Shown in pieces: positions 44,705 to 55,470 of a stretch of 64,000 nucleotides of DNA. Source of the DNA: Cydia pomonella (Eukaryota; Arthropoda; Insecta; Lepidoptera; Tortricidae); assembly GCF_033807575.1 (NCBI RefSeq), contig NC_084718.1, positions 16,633,991 through 16,697,990 on the forward strand, read 5' to 3'. Each line of letters starts with the position of its first letter. Positions within the stretch are counted from its first letter, which is position 1. Under the pieces are notes generated by a model. That model worked only from the letters and a program-made list of their open reading frames with translations, was not told the origin of the DNA and searched no databases. A program made the translations under genes and the position numbers.

Positions 44705-46230
44705 TTACTATTTTAATCTTTTTTATTTTTTATTTTTTTTATTTATTACAGATAAATCACAATTACAGAATATTTGATCAAAAAGTATCGTTAAACCACA
44801 ATGGTTTGTCTCGATACTCCATTCCGCAGTATTTAATAATTAAGTAGAAATACAATGCAATACACATATACATCCAATTCGTAAATGACATTATAATTGC
44901 AAATATCATAAACTGAGCGCGTTTGTTATCATACCGGCCGGCCGAGCAAAACAAGAACCGGTCCACGCTTACTCGATACAGGCTGCTCCATTTGCACTAA
45001 ATGAAATAACATAAATATGCATTAGTTAAAATAATTTAATTGTTTAAGCATTTCCTTTTTAAGAATATATGCTATATTGTTTGGTGTTATCTTATCTTTC
45101 CACTCTTTAGGTAACTTATTTATTAACTCTGGTATGATGTATTCTGATGTTCTTCTGCCATAAAAATTGTTGAATTGGGGCTTTTGAAGCATTTGATTTG
45201 TTACTTGCCTCGTATTTATTGGATGTGAGATTAAATGCTGGATTTCATTTCTAAAGTATTGCTCTTTTAGCATATGGTGTTTAAACTTTGTGTGAACCGG
45301 TAGGACCTTACATAAAGTGAAGAGGTCACTATCACACACAAGGTTCTCTCTCATTTTACGGGGTACTATTAACTTTAGCAGCCTAACTTGCAGCTTATAT
45401 ATTTTGTCAAGGTATGACTTAAATGTACGGCCATAACTACTTAACCCATAGGAAATTATGCTTTCCACGAGTGCATTATAAATATCCAATCTAATATTAT
45501 ATGGAATTTTATTTCGTAGAATATATATTTTTGCCATTAAAGCTCGCAATCTCGTGCACACTGAGTCAATGTGGTCACTCCAGTTAAAGCGATTGTCAAT
45601 TATAACACCTAAATATTTATGTTTATAAACTTGTTCCAACGTCGTACAATTACAATTTTGGTCACAATTCTGTAGAGAGTGGAGACACTGGTGGTCGTGC
45701 CCTATAATCCTAACTGCTCTTACCGATCTTGATTGGCTAGAATGTATATGAAGTAATTTGGTTTTATTTGCATTTAGGACCAGCCCTGCGTCGTGGGACC
45801 ATTTACATATGTTATTAAAATCAAATTGCAATTTCCTTTCTGCTACAGTTGCGTTTTTATCTGCAGCAATGAGGCAAGTATCATCCGCAAATTGATACAC
45901 GCTACAGTTTTTGACACAGTTATTCATATTATTTACGTAGGCTAAGTAGTGGAGTGGGCCGAGCACGGAGCCTTGTGCTGTGCCCTCTGTCACCAATACT
46001 TTGTTGCTAAGAGCATCCCCTATCTTAACATGATAAGTTCTGTTACCCAAGTAATTCTCACACCAATCTAACAATTGTCCGCGGACACCAGAATCCTCCA
46101 GCCTATGCATCAGTGTATCGTGGCGCAATGTGTCGAAGGCCTTACTGTAGTCAATAAAAATGATTAATACATGACATTTATTATTTAGTCGTTGATTTAT
46201 CACGTCAGTGAATCTAGACAGTAACATCTT
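44705..46230 (-). mobile_element. 5'-truncated non-LTR retrotransposon
   Basis: This is the body of the copy whose reverse transcriptase frame is listed next. The 3' end is marked on the + strand by a T-rich tail at about 44705-44750 (minus-strand ATAAATAAAAAAAATAAAAA). About 280 bp of 3' untranslated sequence follows the stop. The 5' break is near 46230, inside the reverse transcriptase domain. I found no clear target duplication. Confidence 0.75.
45022..46227 (-). CDS. Reverse transcriptase, LINE ORF2 C-terminal two thirds
   Basis: A 401-residue open frame from the palm domain to the C-terminus. Visible motifs in order are FIDYSKAFDTLRHDTL (first catalytic Asp, residues about 25-40), GTAQGSVLGPLHYLAYVNN (motif B, about 81-100), YQFADDTCLIAAD (the catalytic FADD box, about 110-123), and LNANKTKLLHIH then YKHKYLGVIIDN (thumb-side motifs). 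The region after residue 260 is the usual Jockey/CR1-like C-terminus (LVESIISYGLSSYGRTFKSY). The fingers region and the whole endonuclease are missing, so it cannot be an active element. The frame has no stop or shift, which suggests a fairly recent insertion. The first Met is simply the first in the truncated frame. Confidence 0.9.
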   Translation of the reverse strand: MLLSRFTDVINQRLNNKCHVLIIFIDYSKAFDTLRHDTLMHRLEDSGVRGQLLDWCENYLGNRTYHVKIGDALSNKVLVTEGTAQGSVLGPLHYLAYVNNMNNCVKNCSVYQFADDTCLIAADKNATVAERKLQFDFNNICKWSHDAGLVLNANKTKLLHIHSSQSRSVRAVRIIGHDHQCLHSLQNCDQNCNCTTLEQVYKHKYLGVIIDNRFNWSDHIDSVCTRLRALMAKIYILRNKIPYNIRLDIYNALVESIISYGLSSYGRTFKSYLDKIYKLQVRLLKLIVPRKMRENLVCDSDLFTLCKVLPVHTKFKHHMLKEQYFRNEIQHLISHPINTRQVTNQMLQKPQFNNFYGRRTSEYIIPELINKLPKEWKDKITPNNIAYILKKEMLKQLNYFN

Positions 46231-46404
46231 AAGAACATATAATTGTTATTTATTACCATACACTGTAATATAATCCAATTATATAACTTTTTTTATAATT
46301 ATTCTATAAATCACGAAATTGCTCAGTTGCAACTAGCCTAACTACTAAAACTCGATGAAATATAAAACAACACTATTTGCCGCCATATTGAGTTACTTTT
46401 TCTG

Positions 46405-46640
46405 CACTCGTGGAGTACGGGTGTCAACCCCAGTTGACAGAAAAAATGCGGGATTTTTAAATAAATATTTGTTTTAACGCCATCTACCAGAATGTTTTGC
46501 CATTTTTTTCTTTGAATCTATACTAATGCTACTACTAAATATCATCGTTATTACCAACATATAAGGTCGAAGTTGGTTGAAAAAAAATTCAAACTTCGTC
46601 CTTGTTTCGATCAACTATAGTTGACACCCGTACTACAGTG
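46405..46640. mobile_element. 236-bp MITE
   Basis: CACTCGTGGAGTACGGGTGT at the left is mirrored by ACACCCGTACTACAGTG at the right. It sits just inside the right end of the TTAA-flanked element. Confidence 0.8.
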
Positions 46641-46689
46641 ATGATGCCTAATTGGCAACTCTGGTTGTCACCCGTACAGAAAGGGTTAA

Positions 46690-47756
46690 AAAGAAATTCT
46701 AGCACTATAGAAACATTGTATGCTACCAAATAAATAATTTTTATTTATATTTTATTTTTTTAAATCTTTGATAGGGAACGTACCTACCTAGTAAGTTACT
46801 ATAGGTGTATGAGACACATTAAACAGTGTCCATATGTATAAATGAGACAGGAATAAAAGGTTATAGATATAGTAGACTAGACAATTGAAAAAAATACGTG
46901 ACGGCATATAAAAAGCAAAGAATAATCAATTTATCACTCTACTGTATATTTCAAAGCATTTTAACAGTAAAAACTGAAGTGTGTTATCATATCACTACAT
47001 AAAATCGAAATTAAGCATTAAATGATGTTAGATTTAATAGGATATGATGATGATAGTGAGAGGACATAATTCATAGCGAAATCACCGATTAAGGGTCATT
47101 TTCTGAACGTGATTTTTTTTGTGTCCGAGATGAATTTCGGAAGGTACGTACGTACCATTTATTTTTTTCATAAAGAAATCTCACTTCCACACCAAGATCA
47201 ATATGAATTCACTGAATAATTTGGTTTTAGGGTGGACTTACAAATACTTAAATGCTCAAATAACTACTCCCGTGCCCTGTCCGGAATCTGTTTTTGAGTA
47301 TAATGAAAACTCCTATTAAAATCTGTACATTAGTATCACTTATTATTTTTGGTAAATAATAAAACAGGGTTCTTAGAAAACCAATTCCCGTTCCAGAAAA
47401 ATCCAATTCCCATGCACAAAAAATATCCCGTGTCCGGATCGAATTTTTAAACTGAAGTATCTTTATTTTTTATGAATATGTGTACCCCGAAAGTAATATT
47501 GGCTTTAGTTTCTTCTTCTACGAATGATTTCATTACATTTTATTATATTAAGTAAATCAGTATTTCAAAATTCCATGGAAATAAGATAAAATAAACACAA
47601 AAAAAAAACAATCAATTTATCATTCTCCAACTGTAAATTTCAAAACATTTTCACTGTACAAAAACTTAAGTGCGCATCCCACTAAACCAAATCGAAATGA
47701 TGAGAATTCTGCGCAAGCGTGATAAAATGTCGCGCGCTATTGGCTGCCAGATATTC
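46690..47756. other. Intron sequence
   Basis: AT-rich. Two phrases recur about 700 bp apart (ACTGTATATTTCAAAGCATT near 46941 and CTGTAAATTTCAAAACATTT near 47630), suggesting an old duplication. No exon is seen. Confidence 0.45.
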
Positions 47757-48950
47757 CTAATCCGTCGGTCAGCCGGATAAACTGTCAATCGGGATATTAG
47801 AGAGCGCGAAAATGACTGTTTTCACTGACAGATGCGTCTATGGGACTGTCACGTATTGTTGTGTGTTCGTACTTCAGTGACAGAATTGTGAGCAAAATTA
47901 GTTATTTTCCAGTACAGTGTTGTTTTGGTGATCAACTGTAACAATATATCTGTTTTTCTGTAAATATTTAACTATAGCTTTGCGATATGTGACTTTTATG
48001 AAGTCAGCAGGATTAACTGTCAATCGGGACATATTTAGAGAACGCAAAAAAATCTGTATTCACTGACGACAGATAGGCGTATCTATGGGGCTGGTTTGGA
48101 TATACATCACTTACATCAGTGATAGAATTGAAAGAAAAATTACGAGTAGTTGTTTTTTTTGTACCTGATAAACAGTGTTGTGATAGGCATAACCGAATTC
48201 TACCTGCTAGATAAATGTCAATCGGGACATTTCGAGATCGCGAAAATTACTATTTTCACTGACATTTGGCGGATTTGGATATACGACAGTGACATAATTG
48301 TGAGCGAAATTTGTGGTTCTATTGTTTATTTTGCCCTTTTAGTTGTGATAAATAGGTTTTAAAAGACTTGAATTTTGGTGATCGGTGGTAGGTACCTAAC
48401 CCATATCCATTTGTCACATAGGTAAACTGTCAATCGGGACACATTAAGAGAGCGCGAAAATTACAGATTTCACTGACAAGAGACGTACAATACGTACATA
48501 GGACTGTTGTGGATATATGTATATCAGTGACAATTGTGTTTTTATTATATTAGTTTCGTGATAAACAGTGACAGTTTTTATGAATATTTCTGTAAAATTT
48601 GACCGAAGTCTTTAACGCGAATTATACTAGTTTCACTAATAGATGCATTTATGGGACTGTAGTGTTGTGAAAAAGTATTTAAGAGTCGAACCAAGCTAAC
48701 TCTGCACGGCATTTGTAATATCAAAGTGTGGAAATGTCATCATAACTGTCATATTTCTATGAAAATATGACTATGTTAATAATGACACTCACTTTGTTCT
48801 GTTGAAGTCGGTGTAATGTAAGCTTAGACGAACTCTAAACAATATAACTAAAACTTTTTTTACAGTATTTATTAGTTATTTTTGCTTTGGTTACGTGATA
48901 AATAGTGATAACTTACGACAACCTGGCTATAATGACAATTTTTCATGATA
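47757..48950 (+). repeat. Degenerate tandem array, about five units of roughly 200-235 bp
   Basis: The phrase TGTCAATCGGGA occurs at about 47782, 48018, 48216 and 48427, each followed by an AGAG-GCG(A/C)GAAAAT phrase, TTTCACTGACA, a TATGGGACTGT-type phrase, a CAGTGACA phrase and a GTGATAAACAGTG phrase. A fifth unit from about 48590 keeps only the later phrases. Unit spacing is 236, 198 and 211 bp. No frame is conserved between units, so it is not a coding repeat. The array ends about 300 bp upstream of the leader of the 49351 exon. Confidence 0.75.
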
Positions 48951-49250
48951 AGAGATCATGATAAAAAAGAGAGTAGATACATTTATTTATTCATATTTTT
49001 TTTTATTGTTAGATTTGCTAATCTGCGCTGCTACGTCAAATGCCATGTTATGTTACGTTTTGTATACTTATTTTATGATTATGTACCTACAAATTATTTC
49101 AAATTTATTATATTCGGACCAAAGCGACCGAAATTTACTTTACTCACTAATTTAGCTTCAACTATAAAATAAAAATAAAAACTAGCATTTGAAAGGTAAC
49201 GGTAGTCAGAAAATAACCTAACTTTTATCTCAAGGAAATCGTAGAGCATC
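48951..49250. other. AT-rich spacer
   Basis: Nothing recognised. The two overlapping frames here have no motif. Confidence 0.4.
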
Positions 49251-49350
49251 TACGATTCGTGGAGCGCCGGAATTTGAACTGTAAATCGAACGTTATAGAG
49301 CTCAGTGTGTGTTCATGTGATGTTTTGAATTTGGAACATTGAAAAGGAAA
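49251..49350 (+). promoter_or_regulatory. Probable promoter and leader of an alternative forked first exon
   Basis: CpG content rises from 49245. An initiator-like CTCAGTGTG lies at 49301, about 47 bp before the ATG. There is no TATA box at the expected spacing. The call depends mainly on the exon that follows. Confidence 0.45.
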
Positions 49351-49439
49351 ATGGCGACGTGCCCGCGACCTTCGCGGCCGAATCGGTCGGCCTCTGCGCG
49401 GCTGAAGTACTCCAAGACTATTCCAGCCAGTTTGCTCAG
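49351..49439 (+). CDS. f: Putative alternative first coding exon of forked (short, basic)
   Basis: ATG starts a frame reading MATCPRPSRPNRSASARLKY then SKTIPASLL, 29 codons plus AG. It ends at a consensus donor (CTCAG then GTATGA). The two-base overhang plus the first base of the exon at 63354 gives Ser and continues ANTAMDND in frame. The segment is CpG-rich and codon-like in AT-rich surroundings. The N-terminus is Arg/Ser/Pro-rich with no known domain. If used, the isoform lacks the upstream ankyrin exon and starts directly at the next repeat. This matches how insect forked isoforms differ, but no transcript evidence is available here. Confidence 0.65.
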
Positions 49440-49468
49440 GTATGATTTTTTAGGGATAAAATAGTTAT

Positions 49469-49673
49469 TTACGATACAAGTGCAAAAAATAGGAAATTCG
49501 CGACTGGTGATAAATTAAAACACGACCGAAGGAAGTATTTTAAATTGAGACGAGTTGCGAATTACTATTCGCACGTGTATCGTACAACGTTTTACAGTGC
49601 ATATGGCTCTTTGTCGTGTTTTAAATTATCCCCACTCGTTGCGAATTTCCTATTTTTTGCACTTGTATCGTAA
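49469..49673. mobile_element. 205-bp MITE immediately downstream of the alternative exon
   Basis: TTACGATACAAGTGCAAAAA at the left is mirrored by TTTTTGCACTTGTATCGTAA at the right, followed by a further matching AATAGGAAATTCGC. It starts 30 bp after the 49439 donor. Confidence 0.9.
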
Positions 49674-50980
49674 TGTACTGTGTTACAAGGTTTTTAAACT
49701 GTGACACAAATTAGTTATTACACTGAGTAAAGAATAACACTTCTACATAATCAAAATGTAACACCGAGGAATCCTTATTGGAAGGGCTTGGTGAGGTGAG
49801 ACTGATATAATATATTCATATATAAAATATCAAATTTTCGATAGTATTGAGTCAGCTTTCTGTAGGTAATCCTGTGATCATTGAGAAATATCACTTAGTT
49901 AAGTTTCAGCCTTTAGTATTAGGTATAGTGTGAATTTAATGAGATGATTTTTTAAACGTGTTATCTCCGAATGGGCTGTTTCATGAATTTGAACCATATA
50001 TAAATAGGATGGTTAACTTGGTTTTTAAACGGCTTGCTCCTGTTTACTTATGACGAAGTTTTTAGCCGTAGCAGAAGTACTGAATAAAGAAAACAATACC
50101 TTTTTTTTTATAGGTTAGAAACCGAGCCGAAATAATCATTTCATAAAGTTCATACTATACAGGATTACCTAGCAATATGCAAGTTGCAGAACTTAAAGAA
50201 AATTCACAACATTTCTTGAAACTTTGATGAGAAAATTTTCATTCATGTTTCCACTTAGGACGCTCCCGTTCATATCAGGGATATTACTTAATGTCCTTAA
50301 CTGCTGACAACTATTCCATTTTCGGCGTCTATTTCATGTGTTATGAAAATCAAAACATAAAGCCGAAAACCCATTTCTTAAAGTTGTTAATTAAGATTGG
50401 ATCTTTTAGCTCCGCCCACCATCCTGTAAGCAAAATTCACTCACACATTCTATCATATCATAATAGAAGGAAACCAGTAGTAATGCACTTTAATTACTTT
50501 AAATTAAGCGTGTGGAGCAACCGGCCGCATTTTTGATGCCACGGTGTTTATCTAGCCATCGTAACTCGTGCTTACGATTAGGCTATTATTTTAATGAGGG
50601 ATGGTGAAACCACGTAACTTTCAATTGCTGGGTATGGACCTGTTCGGGTTTAGTGAAAAATACATGCCAAAAGATTAGTAATAGTTTGGAATTTACGTAG
50701 TCCGTCCATTTGCACCAATCACTAACCCGGGGTTAACCGGTTAAACCTGGAGTTAACGGTATACCCGGTTAATCTCGAGTTACTGGGATGGTGTAAGTCT
50801 CGTCGAAACAGTTAAAATCGTTTTTAACACACAAATATTTATTATACAGTAGAAGAGTTCCTACAAGACAAATTAATACAATTTTATTCATGTGTATTAT
50901 AGAAAACCTAATTTGTAATATAGGAATTATTAATATAATGCACTTTTTTATTAGTAACTGTTATTGCCACACCCGATACG
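49674..50980. other. Intron sequence
   Basis: No exon. A cluster of GGTTAACCGGTTAA-like near-palindromes lies at 50728-50785. Confidence 0.4.
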
Positions 50981-50982
50981 GG

Positions 50983-51139
50983 TAGAGTCAAATCAAAATA
51001 ATTTGGCAGCGATTTTGATAGCTAGATGGTACACGGGCTATTTTAAACGTTAAAAGTTGTATGAAATTAAGACGTTTACTTGACACTTGCACCGTCTGGG
51101 CTATTAAAATAGCTGCCAACTTATATTGGCCTGACTCTA
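50983..51139. mobile_element. MITE, family A
   Basis: TAGAGTCAAATCAAAATAAT at the left and TTGGCCTGACTCTA at the right. The body is shared with 7133 and 11640. Confidence 0.75.
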
Positions 51140-51939
51140 GCATGTATTGAAACAATTCTTACTGGAAGACCTGATATATGTACATACATATAAGCAATTA
51201 TAATTAAATAAGTAAGCTAATTTTGCATCGACTCAAATAGAATAATTATAAACGTGATATTTTCATAGGAATTTGACATTAATGATGGCATATCCACACT
51301 TCGTCATAGCAAATACCATACTGCTATGCAGAGTTATCTTGGCTCTGGCGATGTGGATGATATTGTTGTTGAGTTTTTAGCAAATTTTCATGTCATTTTA
51401 CACAAACCTGCAGCTTGCATTTGCCCATAGAATAATTACATATACAGTAAACTAAGATAGGCAGTGTCTTACGTGAGCGAATAACTCGCGAACGCGAAGT
51501 GACGCGGCGCGGCGCGGGTGAATTCAATCCTTTGATACCTATCGTATATAAGCAATATTTGATTCTATTTCTACCAAGAGAAAGTTGAAAATAGCCTAAG
51601 CGTTTTATTTTATAATCGATACCCCTTCAAGAGGCGCTTACGGACGGCTATCAGATTACCCGTATTATGAAGCGCTTAAAAGCCAAATGAAAGGGTTATT
51701 TGTAAACAAAGCCTTACGAAAAAATCACCTTACCAAAACCCTCGAAGGGGATACCGGACCGGTCCCTGATAGAAACTAAGTCATATGCATGTAGGCATCG
51801 GCATTCTAACAGTGATATTTGAGCGAGCTTGTCGCTTCTCTCGCGCGTGGGTTGTGCTGCCACCATGCGGCAAGGCATTAAATCGCGCCGATTGGTCTCT
51901 TCCCGCGCCTGTCGCAGTAAGTTATGCTAGTAGTGCTGT
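51140..51939. other. Intron sequence
   Basis: AT-rich, with a CpG patch at 51476-51520 (GTGACGCGGCGCGGCGCGGG) and another at 51836-51915. No exon structure was found. Confidence 0.35.
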
Positions 51940-52065
51940 AAGGCGAAGATGGTCGACTCTCTATCATTTGTCACCATGCCTGTCACGTTCTAACAAGTAG
52001 GTATGTAAGTGCGAAAGTGACGGGCATAGTGACAGGTGATAAAAATGGAACCATGCCGCCACTGC
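51940..52065. mobile_element. MITE, family E
   Basis: ACCATGCCTGTCACGTTCTA and GTAAGTGCGAAAGTGACGGG with flanking mirror sequence GGTGACAAATG-type ends. Confidence 0.75.
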
Positions 52066-52454
52066 TGGAATGCAAGCAGATAGCAAACCATTTGATTTGC
52101 TAGAAAGCAATAAGAGCGAGAGGAAAAGCTGCAAAAACAGAACGTGTGGAAAAATCCAGCCAACATTGAACATTCGCAAATAGACTGCTGATATTGCTTG
52201 TTACAAGATAGGTATACAAGTCCAGTTAGGTTGGTAACATTGGCTGGTCCATTTAGCAGGCTCATCCATATTAATGTACGCAATGAACTGGGGGATGCGA
52301 GCACGATACGACGCAACGGTGCGCGCGTTCCGTTCTGAAACCATATCCAATGGGCCATGTTGATTTAATTTTATTTAATAAGTGAGGGGAATGAACTTGA
52401 GAATTAAAGGGAATAAAATAAAAATCAAAAACATAAAATTCAAACACATAAAAA

Positions 52455-52700
52455 AGCGGTGGTGGCCGAGTGAATATGACGTCCGACTTTCAATCCGGAG
52501 GTCGCGGGTTCAAATCCTGGCTCGTACCAATGAGTTTTTCGGAACTTATGTACGAAATATCATTTGATATTTACCACTAGCTTTTCGGTGAAGGAAAACA
52601 TCGTGAGGAAACCTGCATACATCTGCGAAGAAATTGAAAGGTGTATGTGAAGTCCCCAATCCGCATTGGGCTAGCGTGAGGACTATGAGTGACGTTCGTC
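52455..52700 (+). mobile_element. tRNA-derived SINE, family 2-like
   Basis: A-box-like TGGCCGAGTG at 52463 and B-box GGGTTCAAATCC at 52506 lie at tRNA-like spacing. The body GGTGAAGGAAAACATCGTGA with GGAAACCTGCATACATCTGC follows, a known moth SINE layout. It shares its head with 28150-28497 but has a different 3' half. Confidence 0.85.
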
Positions 52701-53332
52701 GCCAATTACAGATGCGATTATGATACGATTTTATTCAGAAAATTTATAGACACAGGGACAGGATCAACGCTGTTGCAGCTATGTCGCAACAGTATTGCAG
52801 TTGCTGTTGACAGAGGGGTTCGGTCGTTATTCAAAGAAATCAAGTTATTGGTCAAAAAAGAAAATCATAATACTATTACAATATCAATGGTAATTAATAA
52901 ATTCGTAGAAAATAATTAAGTAAGATAGATACAGAATATCTATCCATTAAGGTAATAGTACCTACTAGAGTCGGCATCTCCAATAAAAAAATTCCGCGCC
53001 TCAATGAGTAGGCTCGATAGTCGCTATATACAGCACTGGTCGAACCTGCACCGTTCCTTAGCTCCCTATGATGAAATATAGTAGGTAGATAGGTATATAA
53101 TAAATTAATTACTAACATAGTCTAAATTAGAAACTCTGCATGTACATGTTTACTAACCTGTTATGGATTTTTGTGGTCCGAAATAAATGATTTATTTATT
53201 TATTTATTTAATGAAGTGTCGCACTTCATTGCATTCAGTACGTCTCCGACTGCTGGTGAGATGCCACGCATGGAACGAAAATTTAAAAAGAATGCCTTTG
53301 TGCGTTATAAAAATATATTCTAATTATATCTA
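52701..53332. other. Intron sequence with microsatellite
   Basis: TTTA repeat at about 53191-53210, preceded by GTCCGAAATAAATGATTTAT, which looks like a LINE 3' end. No exon is seen. Confidence 0.4.
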
Positions 53333-53983
53333 GAAACATAATAAAAGCAATACAATAACAATGCACTGCGAAAAAACTTTCGTTTTAAGCTCATTTAGAT
53401 TATTTTGAAACGGCACTTTAAACATTCGCGGTGGCATAGTCGTTAGATTTGTAGCTGGCCCCCAACGGCTTATCCTATGTCTATTATTAACTAAAACCGT
53501 GCGTGCCACTACCTGCAAAAAAAGGGTCGTATAATTCTAATTGGCACAGACCTAAGCGAGGGCTAGTCCAACGCTCAAAAAACCAGTGCAGGTGTGCTCT
53601 CCGATAACGCACCTTTGTTACGCATATCGAGGACACATTTTAGACTGGATCGGTAGCGTTCGACTCGCGGCACTCAGTAACCGTATAGGGACCACACAAG
53701 TAATCGCAAATTATTTTTCCATTTGTTCATTTTGAATCTTATTTCAATTACCTACCATAAGATTTGTAATTAAATAACCGGTTAAAATGACCGGGCCCTT
53801 TTTGTTGCAGGTAGTGGCACGCACCGTTTTAGTTAACAATAGACAAAGGATAAGCCGTTGGGGGCCAGCTACAAATCTAACGACTATACCACCGCGAATG
53901 TTTAAAGTGCCGTTTCAAAATAATCTAAATGAGCTTAAAACGAGAGTTTTTTCGCAGTGGATTGTTATTATAATAAAATTATG
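53333..53983. mobile_element. Fold-back element: inverted arms of about 190 bp
   Basis: The arm at 53333-53526 and the arm at 53796-53983 are near-identical reverse complements, separated by 269 bp. Each arm, read outward from the spacer, starts with a pyrimidine tract and GCAG like a splice acceptor. Each then encodes nearly the same peptide (VVARTVLVNN, then RISRWGPATNLTT, PPRMFKVPFQNNLNELKT). I do not recognise the peptide. No transposase is present. Confidence 0.75.
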
Positions 53984-54799
53984 TATTATGACGTTTCGTC
54001 TCTGCGTAGCTAGCGTAGTTACGCTTATTCTTTAGCTTAGTGACAGACGTAAAACGCCAAAAATGGCGGAATCGATTTGTTCTCGATAGCCTGTCTAGTA
54101 GTACATATAGGTCGGTATATCTAGCTTACTAATGCAGTTGATTATTGGCTGCATAACAAGTGGTAAAACAGCAAAAACCGATATAGGACGCAAGTCGTAG
54201 CTTGTCATATTGAGTAGATTTTTTGTTAAAAAGCTAAACATTAGGCGTAAAATAAACCTGCCTATAGTTGATGAAATATAATTTGCACCGAAGATTTGTT
54301 ATAAAACTTTACGAATACAAAAAGACAAAAGAGGTGTGAAGTGCTTTGCCGCGCGTCCCATCTATAGAGTGGGAATATAGTTATTCCTTTTGTAATATCG
54401 ACACGTTATTAGGTAGGTAAATGATACTTTTTTCGGCACAAATCGTATATACCTTGATATTAATGTTTTTTTACATAGATATTTTTCTTCATAATATACT
54501 ACGAATTGAAAAGTTGGAATACTAGGAAAACTTAGAAATTAAAATGTAGAAAAGTAACTGGTGTAGGGACTGCGACCTACATTAAATTATAATCGTCAGT
54601 ATTTTAAAAGTAAAACTTATTAATGCTACTTGGTTTGTATGAATAAGTGACATTATTAAAAAAAAAGGTATAACTCTCTAGGGAGCTTTTTTTTCACAAT
54701 CCATAACTCCCGCGGGAATAAAATAAGCATTTGTCCTTCAGTACACCTGCATGAAATAAGAGCTTTTCCGAGTAAGTGTGATGAAAAACCTAGAAACCA
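53984..54799. other. Intron sequence
   Basis: AT-rich, no exon or bounded repeat recognised. Confidence 0.4.
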
Positions 54800-54911
54800 A
54801 GTTTTTCATTGTGTCAATAACAAACTAAAAAATCATGGAGAATGGAAAATATTTAGAAGTGGAAAAACGTTTTATCTTTTTTTTGGACGTTCACGTGGTA
54901 TAACTTCCCTC
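54800..54911. mobile_element. TTAA MITE-like repeat (copy 3, right part)
   Basis: ACTAAAAAATCATGGAGAAT then TTTAGAAGTGGAAAAACG, ending CTTCCCTC at TTAA 54912-54915, as in the copy at 1746-2074. Confidence 0.6.
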
Positions 54912-55207
54912 TTAAGATCTGTCGGAACTGAAGTTGTTTATATACATTATAACCTTAGTTTGGATATTGTTGCTCTTATTTAGATTTCTCATAAAATAAT
55001 CAAAGATTAACTTTGTTAGTTCGGCCCACGGTTGAAATTGCAACGGCGTTGTCGTTAAGTGTAGTCAGTTTAGGAACACGTGTCCATACGCAAATTGCCA
55101 TGTATAAGCAATTAGGGAAAGTGTTGGAGTCGTAACTTGTGTGAAAAAACGTTACGGGCAACGGGCAGTGACCGGGTTAGTTTTGTAATTGTAGGTGTAT
55201 CTCATTT

Positions 55208-55470
55208 ACGGCCCGATTCGAAGAATGAAATACTATAACGATAAGTTCTGGTTTAGATAAGTTCCCATTTAGATATCGTTTATATGTCGTATAATTGACA
55301 GAAGCAGCTCAATTCGGGCAACTAATGTCACTTTGACGTTAGAAATATCGTAGATAGATCTTATTGGAATCACAGTGGAATCGAAATAAACGTCAATTTT
55401 GACATGTCATTTGGTTATCGATCTTTTAAAGATCTTAAACGCATCTTAATCATTCTTCGAATCGGGTCGT
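55208..55470. mobile_element. 263-bp MITE, family F
   Basis: ACGGCCCGATTCGAAGAATG at the left is mirrored by CATTCTTCGAATCGGGTCGT at the right. An inverted second copy lies at 63631-63890, on the other side of two forked exons. Confidence 0.85.

Larger units (their letters stand above)
44212..46685. mobile_element. TTAA-flanked piggyBac-like element carrying nested insertions
   Basis: TTAA at 44208-44211 is followed by CCCTTTCTGTACGGG. The exact mirror CCCGTACAGAAAGGG is followed by TTAA at 46686-46689. TTAA duplication with ends starting CCC is the piggyBac pattern. No piggyBac transposase is present. The interior holds a LINE (about 44705-46230) and a MITE (46405-46640). Confidence 0.65.

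Noticed and set aside
47757..48950. CRISPR-like array
   Set aside because: Units are about 200 bp, diverged and without uniform short repeats and spacers. The setting is an insect nuclear genome.
51990..52358. 122-codon minus-strand frame and a nearby frame reading SERNARTVASYRARIPQ
   Set aside because: The second looks mildly protein-like over 40 residues but has no recognisable family or splice sites. It overlaps MITE sequence at one end.
52441..52520. Possible tRNA gene
   Set aside because: A and B boxes are present, but the cloverleaf is not complete and a SINE body follows directly.
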